From G958296245 sp965262055 (GTDB lineage: Bacteria > Chloroflexota > Dehalococcoidia > Lucifugimonadales > G958296245): DNA of 64,000 nt. The stretch lies in assembly GCA_965262055.1 (NCBI GenBank), contig CBDHEI010000002.1:2294001-2358000 (forward strand), written 5' to 3'. The stretch's first letter is position 1. Each line of letters opens with the position of its first letter. This document shows positions 51,950 through 58,379 of this stretch, piece after piece. Both the position numbers and the translations under genes were made by a program. The notes below the pieces were generated by a model, which was given only the letters and a program-made list of their open reading frames with translations, had not been told where the DNA came from and ran no database searches.

Positions 51950-52570
51950 GTGGGAGCGCAATCGACCGTCCGACGGACCCTTGGAAGAGCCAAACGGCTG
52001 ATCCCCCTGTCCGCCGCGCTGCTCCTGGCGGCGCTGGTGGCGGTCCCCGCAAGCAACGTCGCCCTGGCCCAGGCCCCACCCGACCAGATCGTCCTGGTCA
52101 ACGCGGACCGGGACTTCGTGGAGCGCAAGAAGAAGGGCGAGTTCGTCGCCCGACCCGTCTTCGACCGGAAGATCGTCAACCTCTTCTACGCCGTCCGCGA
52201 CGCCGACACCGGCGACTGGATTAGCGCCATGTACCGGGTCAGGGGCGGGGAGAAGAAGCGCTCAGACGGCTGGGAGTATTCCTTCGAGTACCCGGCCCTC
52301 GACGAGCAGCCCGAGCTCGACCCCGACCGGGCCTATTTGCTGGTGATGCTGGCGGAAGCTGAGGACGGCAGGAGGGGCGACTTCTACGCCGTCGTCCCCG
52401 CCCATGAGCCGGGCCGCATCTGGGACAAGATACTGTCCGCTCTCAACCCCGCAAGATGGGCGAGGGCCTTCGCCGGGTGGGTGATCGAGGGAGTCCACGG
52501 AACGCTCTGCGGCGTCGTTGAAAGGGCGAGCGGAGAGGACGCCGACAACTGCCGGAGGCAATCCGGCTGA
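51950..52570 (+). CDS. Secreted or periplasmic protein, first gene of the conjugation operon
   Basis: The 206 residues begin with a clear signal peptide (RRTLGRAKRLIPLSAALLLA, hydrophobic to about residue 36, cleavage near NVALAQA). The mature part is soluble and acidic (DQIVLVNADRDFVERKKKGE, DLVM-type strands), with a hydrophobic C-terminal helix (WARAFAGWVIEGVHGTLCGV). No catalytic motif or family was recognised. GTG at 51950 follows CGAGGAGGCGAAGAC. Its stop overlaps the ATG of the next gene by one base, so it is translated with the VirB6-like protein and is probably an accessory part of the same transfer machine. Confidence 0.7.
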   Translation: MGAQSTVRRTLGRAKRLIPLSAALLLAALVAVPASNVALAQAPPDQIVLVNADRDFVERKKKGEFVARPVFDRKIVNLFYAVRDADTGDWISAMYRVRGGEKKRSDGWEYSFEYPALDEQPELDPDRAYLLVMLAEAEDGRRGDFYAVVPAHEPGRIWDKILSALNPARWARAFAGWVIEGVHGTLCGVVERASGEDADNCRRQSG

Positions 52571-53550
52571 TGGCGGACATCCTCACAGGAACCCCTGAGC
52601 ACCTCACCTACGGCCACTGGCTGGTGCAGCAGGCGTGGATGGTCGTCTGGGTCGTCACCTCCGCCGCCCTCGTGGTCATCCTCGGCTGGATGGGCCTTAC
52701 GCTCATCATCTCCGAGCACCTGGGCAGGTCCCAGGCCGGATGGCGGGAGATGGTCCCTCGGCTCGTGCTCGGCCTCGTCGCCGCCGCATCGTCCCTCTGG
52801 TGGTGCGCCCTGGTCCTCGACGTGGCCGACGCCGTGTCAGGCTTCATAGCGGTGTCCCTGAACGTCACCCCCGGAGACCTGCTCAGGGCTCCCCTCGACA
52901 CCTTTCTCACCGCCGTCCAGGCGGGGAGCGTGGGCATGGCTCAGCTCCTGGCCCTGCTCTATCTGGTCTACGGCTTCTTCGTCCTCTACGTGATCGTGCA
53001 GATGATCCTGCGACTGGCCCTCATCGACATCCTGCTGGCCCTCGCCCCCATCGCGTTGGGGCTGTGGATTCTGCCCCACACGGCGGGCTGGGGACGCCAA
53101 TGGCTGCGCCTGTTCATGACGACGGTGTTCCAGCAGGCCATCCAGCTCATCGCCCTGGCATTGGGCTTCGGGTTTCTGCGCGAGTTCGCCGCGATAGCGG
53201 CCTTCGAGCCGGTGCAGGACCTGATCTGGAAGCTGCTCATGTCCCTGGCCTTCGTCTACATGGCGACCAGGGTGCCGTCGATGCTTGGCAACGGCGGGAC
53301 CTTCGACTCCTGGCTCTCGATGCTCTACTTCGGCATGAACCTGCCCGCCTCGATGGTGCGGTCGGCAAAGACCATCGGGCTGCTCGCGGGCGGCGCGGCG
53401 GGAGGGCCGGGAGGCATGGCGGTGGGGGCGGTGGCGGCCAGCGCGGGCCTGTCGGCGGCCTCCAGCGGCCTCAGTTCGGCGGCTTCGATGGCCACCCCAT
53501 CGGCAGGCGGAGACGGCGGCGGGGAGGCTCCGAGGAGCGCAGACGAGTAA
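52570..53550 (+). CDS. VirB6/TrbL-like membrane channel component
   Basis: The 326 residues contain about six membrane segments: VVWVVTSAALVVILGWMGL, LVLGLVAAASSLWWCALVL, LLALLYLVYGFFVLYVIVQM, LALIDILLALAPIALGLWIL, AIQLIALALGFGFL and WKLLMSLAFVYMA. A central LDILLALAPIALGLWILP block with a following Trp-rich loop is typical of TrbL/VirB6 proteins, which form the inner-membrane pore of type IV secretion. The C-terminal 70 residues are Gly/Ala/Ser-rich and probably cytoplasmic. The start codon overlaps the previous stop (TGATG). Confidence 0.75.
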   Translation: MADILTGTPEHLTYGHWLVQQAWMVVWVVTSAALVVILGWMGLTLIISEHLGRSQAGWREMVPRLVLGLVAAASSLWWCALVLDVADAVSGFIAVSLNVTPGDLLRAPLDTFLTAVQAGSVGMAQLLALLYLVYGFFVLYVIVQMILRLALIDILLALAPIALGLWILPHTAGWGRQWLRLFMTTVFQQAIQLIALALGFGFLREFAAIAAFEPVQDLIWKLLMSLAFVYMATRVPSMLGNGGTFDSWLSMLYFGMNLPASMVRSAKTIGLLAGGAAGGPGGMAVGAVAASAGLSAASSGLSSAASMATPSAGGDGGGEAPRSADE

Positions 53551-53566
53551 TTACGACCCCAACGGA

Positions 53567-53585
53567 GCGCGGGCGCAGCCCGCGC
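53567..53585. terminator. 8-bp GC hairpin after the VirB6-like gene
   Basis: GCGCGGGC, a GCA loop and GCCCGCGC form a perfect stem 17 bp after the stop codon. There is no U-run. It may protect or attenuate the transcript before the pilin gene. Confidence 0.4.
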
Positions 53586-53616
53586 CCATCGACAACAAGA
53601 CGAAGGAGGTGGAGCG

Positions 53617-53628
53617 ATGTGCAGGTAG
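53617..53628 (+). other. Three-codon reading frame (Met-Cys-Arg-stop) behind a strong ribosome-binding site
   Basis: AAGGAGGTGGAGCG precedes ATG-TGC-AGG-TAG in the 149-bp gap before the pilin gene. The binding site is near consensus, but the frame closes after three codons. It could be a regulatory mini-frame or a leftover start. No other gene occupies the gap. Confidence 0.3.
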
Positions 53629-53699
53629 GCGAGCAGAGGCAACGGAACCGATAGAGACGAGCAAGAGACTCCGAAACGGAGACCGAGAGGAGAAAACGA

Positions 53700-53990
53700 A
53701 TGGAAGAACTGACTCAGACCATATCGAACCTGGTGGGCATCCTGCTGGGCGTCGTGGGAGCAGTCGGCGTGGGCTTCTTCATCTACGGGGCCTACATGTA
53801 CCTGACGGCCTCGGGAGCGCCCCACCAGATGGAGCGCGGCAAGAGCGCCATGATGACCGCCTTGGCGGGCATCGTACTGGCGATGGTGGCCTACGGCGTC
53901 GTCGAGCTGGTGATGAACGCCGTGGTGGGCAACCCGGTGGACCCCAACCTGCCCGACCCGTCCACGCCAACGCCCAAGTCCAGCGAGTAA
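53700..53990 (+). CDS. VirB2/TrbC-like pilin subunit
   Basis: The 96 residues hold two membrane helices, LVGILLGVVGAVGVGFFIYG and TALAGIVLAMVAYGVVELVM, joined by a short polar loop (TASGAPHQMERGK), followed by a Pro-rich tail. This layout is that of T4SS pilins of Gram-positive and Chloroflexota elements. The loop and second helix are especially typical. It should build the conjugative pilus or a short surface channel. AGAGGAGAAAACGA precedes the start. The next gene follows after 25 bp. Confidence 0.8.
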   Translation: MEELTQTISNLVGILLGVVGAVGVGFFIYGAYMYLTASGAPHQMERGKSAMMTALAGIVLAMVAYGVVELVMNAVVGNPVDPNLPDPSTPTPKSSE

Positions 53991-54015
53991 GTCGGACGAA
54001 GGAAGGAGAGAGAGT

Positions 54016-55734
54016 ATGAGAGAACACGAGGTTCCGACCCACGTGCAGGCCGAGGACAGGGTGCTGCTGTGGTTCACCTTCCCGCAGATCGTGGCGTTGA
54101 CGGCGGTGTGCGCCCTGTCCTACGGCGCATACCGCTACGCCCCCGTGGGGCCGTCCGAGGTGAGGATGGCGATTGCCGTCCTCCTGGGCCTTGCGGGGAT
54201 CGCCGCGGTCGTCGGGAAGATAGGCGGTCGGCGGCTGCCCCTGGTGGCCGCCGACCTGTTGAAGTACCGGCTTGGGGCGCGGCTCTACGCGGGGCCGCCG
54301 TCCGAGCTGGTGCGGAGCGAGCCGCCCGCGCCGGCCCAGCCGGTGAAGAGCGGCCCCGGCCCCCTGCGGATGATGGCGAGGCGGGCGGGAAAGACCCTGC
54401 GTCGCCTTCGCCGGGAGCGCAAGGGCCGGGAGCGGAAGGGCGGACGAATGCCCTTCCGACCGCACCGCTGGTTCGGCAAGCCCAAGCGAACGGGCAAGGA
54501 CAACATCAACGGAACCGGCAACGGGGGCAGGAAGTCCCGGCGAACCAAGCCCCCGAAGAGCTTCCTGGCAGTGGTGGCCGCCGTCGTCATGGCGGCGGCG
54601 GTCGCCACCGTCACCCAGTCGGCCCTGGCCGACGACCACGAGCCGTGGAGGGACGAGATCGACTTCGAGATCACCGAGCCGGTGGAGGGGCGGAGGATAT
54701 TCGTCGAGGCCCTCACCGTCACCGGCGACCGGGCCGCCGTCACCCTGCGGGCCGCCACCCCCCTGGACATCCGGGTGCGGGCCTTCGGCGGGCCGACTGG
54801 CACGTGGCTGCGCTTCTGGGGATCGGCGTCCCTGGACCAGGGGGAGAGCATCGACTACTCCCTCCCCCTGCACGGACCGGTCCCGTCCTTCACCTTCTCG
54901 TGGGAGGACACGCTTGGACAGGCAGGGGCGCTCACCGTCGAAAGCGACAACATCCCGTACCCGCTCCCCGAAGTCGAGGGCGAGCTGTGCGACCTGCGCC
55001 TGACCTCATTGGGCTGGACGACGGGAGTCGTCACGGGCGTGGTCGAGTCGGAGTGCGTCACCCGCACCGAGGAGCCGGTCGAGCTTCAGACTGTCGCCGG
55101 ACACGAGAGCGTCACCGAGACGGCGCTCATGGACGCCGAGGTGACGGCCATCACGGGAACGGTCTCCGCCGCCACCGGTGCGTCCCGCGCCAGCGTCCCG
55201 TTCGTGCCCAATGGCGAGACCAATTTCAGGCTGCACGTGCCCACCGGCGAGGCGATTCACGCCGTGAGCGTGGACGTGAGCCTAGAGGCCAGCCTGAACA
55301 TCGCCATGCCCCCGCTGACGCAACTCACCCACCACCCGGAGTGGGTGGAGCAGGTCACCAGGACCGTGCACCTCCATCGCCCGGGGGACAGCGACTCCGA
55401 CAGCGAGACGGCGACGGCCACCTGCGAGGACGGCTCCACGGCGACCGCCACCGCGACGGCGTACGCCTACGTCCCCAGCGCCACCATCGCCAAGGAGGTG
55501 ACGGTGGACGTCCTGCACAAGGAGCACGTCAAGGCCGAGACGGTGGAGCGAGAGCCCGTAACCCGCACCCGCGAGGAACAGTTGAGCCTGGCGTCCGGCG
55601 TCGGGGCCGACGACCCCTTCGAGGCATTGGTCCTGCCGGAGTCTGAGCCGGAAGAGCCGTCCGCCGAGCAGACGCCCGCAGACGGCGGCCTGATCGACTG
55701 GTTCAACCGGCTGGGATGGGAGTGGCCGTGGTGA
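54016..55734 (+). CDS. PrgI-family membrane protein with a large extracytoplasmic domain
   Basis: Residues 1-90 match the PrgI family of conjugation proteins: EVPTHVQAEDRVLLWFTFPQ, then two close membrane helices (VALTAVCALSYGAYRYAP and IAVLLGLAGIAAVVGKIG). A very basic stretch (GKTLRRLRRERKGRERKGGR) and a third helix (FLAVVAAVVMAAAVATVTQS, about 190-209) follow. Then comes a beta-rich domain of about 360 residues, probably outside the membrane, with an acidic linker GDSDSDSETATATCEDGS. Ordinary PrgI proteins stop after about 130-150 residues, so this is an extended or fused form. The third helix ends in a signal-like ALADDH, which raises the possibility that two proteins were joined. The 19-bp overlap with the next gene suggests coupled translation. 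Confidence 0.75.
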   Translation: MREHEVPTHVQAEDRVLLWFTFPQIVALTAVCALSYGAYRYAPVGPSEVRMAIAVLLGLAGIAAVVGKIGGRRLPLVAADLLKYRLGARLYAGPPSELVRSEPPAPAQPVKSGPGPLRMMARRAGKTLRRLRRERKGRERKGGRMPFRPHRWFGKPKRTGKDNINGTGNGGRKSRRTKPPKSFLAVVAAVVMAAAVATVTQSALADDHEPWRDEIDFEITEPVEGRRIFVEALTVTGDRAAVTLRAATPLDIRVRAFGGPTGTWLRFWGSASLDQGESIDYSLPLHGPVPSFTFSWEDTLGQAGALTVESDNIPYPLPEVEGELCDLRLTSLGWTTGVVTGVVESECVTRTEEPVELQTVAGHESVTETALMDAEVTAITGTVSAATGASRASVPFVPNGETNFRLHVPTGEAIHAVSVDVSLEASLNIAMPPLTQLTHHPEWVEQVTRTVHLHRPGDSDSDSETATATCEDGSTATATATAYAYVPSATIAKEVTVDVLHKEHVKAETVEREPVTRTREEQLSLASGVGADDPFEALVLPESEPEEPSAEQTPADGGLIDWFNRLGWEWPW

Positions 55735-56048
55735 GGCGTCTGTTGACGGCAACCCTTCTGACCGGGGCTGCGCTGGCTACCACCGGCGCGGCCCCACCGG
55801 AGGAGCGGGCGATGCTCGAAGCTTTCGACCGGGTGTTGACCGCCATGTCCTACGCCGCCGCCGGTCTCGCCGTCTTCGCCATCGTCTGGGCGGGCTTCGT
55901 CCTGATGGCCGAGGGAGCCGACGACCGGGGCGGCGGCAGGGCCAAGACCGCCGTGGTGATGGCCGTCGTTGGCCTGGTGCTGGTGCTTCTCGCCAAGGCG
56001 GTCGCCGCCCTCCTCAGAAGCGGCCTCGTCCCGTTCCCGACCCCCTAG
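55716..56048 (+). CDS. Second VirB2/pilin-like two-helix membrane protein
   Basis: The 110 residues carry a signal-like N-terminus (VRRLLTATLLTGAALATTGA) and two membrane helices, AAAGLAVFAIVWAGFVLMAE and AVVMAVVGLVLVLLAKAVAA, joined by a polar loop (GADDRGGGRAK). The plan is the same as in the pilin at 53700 and in TrbC/VirB2 proteins. The open frame begins at ATG 55716, but GTG codons at 55722 and 55731 are also possible starts. Two pilin-type genes in one operon may make a mixed filament, or one may be a structural membrane subunit. Confidence 0.7.
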   Translation: MGVAVVRRLLTATLLTGAALATTGAAPPEERAMLEAFDRVLTAMSYAAAGLAVFAIVWAGFVLMAEGADDRGGGRAKTAVVMAVVGLVLVLLAKAVAALLRSGLVPFPTP

Positions 56049-56066
56049 CCCAAAGGAGAGAACGAG

Positions 56067-56801
56067 TTGAAGAAGCTGTTTGAACGATTCAAGAAAGATG
56101 AAGCGGAGGGGCCGCCGGACGGCGCGGCCGCTCCGCAGGACCTTGCGGGGACAGACGCCAACCCGCAAGCCGAGAATCCTCCGATCCCCACCCCCAAGCC
56201 ACCCCCCGAGCTGCCCCTGTTCTTCATGGTCTCGCATCTTGACGAGGACGGGCCGGTGCGCCTGGACGGAGTGAAGCTCGGCGTGTGCGAGGTGATGGGA
56301 CTCGAAATAGACGAGCCGAAGCTGGGGGCCTTCGCCGGGGCGCTCAACGCCTGCGACTTCCCCGTGCAGCTCCTCATCCGTCAGCACCCGCCGCGCCTGG
56401 ACGGGCTGCGGGACAAGCTCACGGAGGCCCAACCGGGCAACCTGCCGCCGCAGACCGAGGCCGCGTCGGAGTCGCTTCGCAGGCTGTTGACCGAGTTGGA
56501 GGCCCGCGACGGCATTCTTGACCGGCGCTTCTACGCCATCACCGAGTTCGCCCGGTTCGACGAGCTGCGGGGTCTCCTGGGCAGGGCCGGGCTGTCCGTC
56601 CACCCCCTCAGCGGCAGGCGTCTGCGGATGCTGATGCTGGCCTCGGCCCTGGGCGGCACCCCCGCCGAGATGGACGAGGAGAAGCCGGTGGAGGTGGAGA
56701 TGCGCCGCCGCGAGGTGCGCGTCGGAGACCGCCTGGTCCACTCCCTCCACCTGGGCAAGTGGCCCCGCTCCCTGGCCCCCGGCTCCTCCAGAGCCTCATG
56801 A
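56067..56801 (+). CDS. VirB4-family ATPase, N-terminal part (frameshifted from the rest)
   Basis: The 244 residues contain a polar, Pro-rich start and the N-terminal domain of VirB4-type ATPases (LLIRQHPPRLDGLRDKL, DRRFYAITEFARFDELRGLL, LVHSLHLGKWPRSLAPG). The family pattern continues as GFLQSLMTAGAP, but here one T is missing near 56784 (GGCTCCTCC instead of GGCTTCCTCC). This frame therefore ends in SSRAS and a stop at 56799-56801, while the rest of VirB4 is open one frame away. The start is TTG 56067 after AAAGGAGAGAACGAG. Either the gene is broken, the base is a sequence error, or the two parts are made separately through the ATGA overlap. Confidence 0.7.
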   Translation: MKKLFERFKKDEAEGPPDGAAAPQDLAGTDANPQAENPPIPTPKPPPELPLFFMVSHLDEDGPVRLDGVKLGVCEVMGLEIDEPKLGAFAGALNACDFPVQLLIRQHPPRLDGLRDKLTEAQPGNLPPQTEAASESLRRLLTELEARDGILDRRFYAITEFARFDELRGLLGRAGLSVHPLSGRRLRMLMLASALGGTPAEMDEEKPVEVEMRRREVRVGDRLVHSLHLGKWPRSLAPGSSRAS

Positions 56802-58327
56802 CCGCAGGCGCGCCGATGGACCTGTCCATCCACCTGGGGTCGATTCCCGCTGAGCAGGCGGCCAGGACGCTGGAGTGGCAGAAGGTGCGCTTTGAGTCGG
56901 CCCAGAGCCTGTCGTTCAAGCGGGGCAGAACCATGTCCCCGGAGGCGGAGATCGCCCTGGAGGACGTGACCCGGCTCAGAGACGAGGTGCAGCGGGGCCG
57001 CGAGCGGCTCTTCCACGCGTCGCTCTCCATCACCCTTCACGCCAAGGACGAGGCGTCCCTCAAGGAGATGACCCAGCGGGCCAAGGCCCACTTCGCCGCC
57101 ACGCTGGGCAAGCTCGATCCCCTGGCCTTCCGCCAGCGTGAGGGCATCCTGTCCACCCTGCCCCTGGCCCTCAACGCCGTGGCGGAGTGGAGGACGTTGG
57201 ACACGTCCAGCATAGCCCGTCTCTTCCCCTTCTCGCCGCCCGACCTGGACACCCGGAGGGGAACCCTCTACGGCATCGACATGCGGGCCTGCTCGCCGGT
57301 GGTCTACGACCCCTGGGACGGGACGCACCTGAACGCCAACACCGCCGTCCTCGCAAGGTCGGGCAGCGGCAAGAGCTTCGCAACGAAGCTGGGAATGCTG
57401 CGGGGCCTTACCAGGGGCATCACCGCCTACGTCATCGACCCCGAAGGCGAGTACGCGGACATGGCGAGGGCGGCAGGCGGGCGCGTCCTCTCTCCCGGCA
57501 TTCCCGGCCAGGGCATGAACCCCTTCGTCATCGACAAGGGGGACTCCGAGGAGCTGCTTCAGCGCATCGGCAGCCTGCGCCGTCTGATCGAAGTCATGGT
57601 GGGCGAGCGGCTCTCCGCCGACCGCCGCGCCTCCCTCGATCACGCCCTGGCGGGCTACTACGCCCAGCCCAGGGAGCGCACCGGCTTCAAGGACTTCTAC
57701 GCCTACCTCGAAGGGGAGGCGAACGACCTCTCACGGCTGCTGCGGCCCTTCGCAACGGGCAGCCTGCGCAACCTCCTCTCCGACGAGGGCGACGACCTGC
57801 TGTCCAACGAGGCCCTGATCACCGTCTTCGACCTGCGGCTCCTGGAGCCGGAGCTTCGCCCCGCCGCCGCGATGGTCTGCACCGAGACGGTGTGGGCCGC
57901 CGCCGCCCAGGACCCCAAGCCGAGGCTGCTGGTGGTGGACGAGGTGTGGAGCATCATGCAGCACCCCGAAGGCGCGGCCTTCATGGTGTCGATGGCGAAG
58001 CGGGCGCGCAAGCACCGGCTGGGACTCCAGTTCATAACCCAGGACGTCCAGGACCTTCTGTCCGAGGACTCTTCGAGAACCATCACCGGACACTCCGGGC
58101 GCGCCCTTCTTCAGAACGCCGCCTTCAAGCTGCTCTTGCAGCAGGACGCCGCCGCCATCGGCACCGTGGGCGACGCCTTCGACCTGCCCGAAGACCTTCA
58201 ACGCTGGCTGCTGTCCTGCCCCAGGGGAGACGGCCTGCTCCTGTCGAAGGGGTACCGCTTCCCCGTCCGCATCGAGGCGACGCCGGAGGAGACGGCAGTA
58301 ATCGAGTGGACACCGGGCAGGCACTAG
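56798..58327 (+). CDS. VirB4-family conjugation ATPase, main part
   Basis: The frame is open from 56759, but the first usable start in it is ATG 56798, which overlaps the preceding stop (ATGA). The domain order is the rest of the VirB4 N-terminal domain, then the AAA motor: Walker A ARSGSGKSFATK (about residue 200 of the frame), VIDPEGEYADMARAAGGRVL, Walker B LLVVDEVWSIM and the conserved FITQDVQDLL and QQDAAAIGTVGDAF segments. VirB4 powers assembly of the type IV channel and substrate transfer at the inner membrane. With the N-terminal part the complete protein would be about 750 residues. Confidence 0.85.
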   Translation: MTAGAPMDLSIHLGSIPAEQAARTLEWQKVRFESAQSLSFKRGRTMSPEAEIALEDVTRLRDEVQRGRERLFHASLSITLHAKDEASLKEMTQRAKAHFAATLGKLDPLAFRQREGILSTLPLALNAVAEWRTLDTSSIARLFPFSPPDLDTRRGTLYGIDMRACSPVVYDPWDGTHLNANTAVLARSGSGKSFATKLGMLRGLTRGITAYVIDPEGEYADMARAAGGRVLSPGIPGQGMNPFVIDKGDSEELLQRIGSLRRLIEVMVGERLSADRRASLDHALAGYYAQPRERTGFKDFYAYLEGEANDLSRLLRPFATGSLRNLLSDEGDDLLSNEALITVFDLRLLEPELRPAAAMVCTETVWAAAAQDPKPRLLVVDEVWSIMQHPEGAAFMVSMAKRARKHRLGLQFITQDVQDLLSEDSSRTITGHSGRALLQNAAFKLLLQQDAAAIGTVGDAFDLPEDLQRWLLSCPRGDGLLLSKGYRFPVRIEATPEETAVIEWTPGRH

Positions 58328-58379
58328 GCCCGGCCCACTCACCCAGCTATCCGAACCTGTAGCGAAAGGAGCAACCCAA

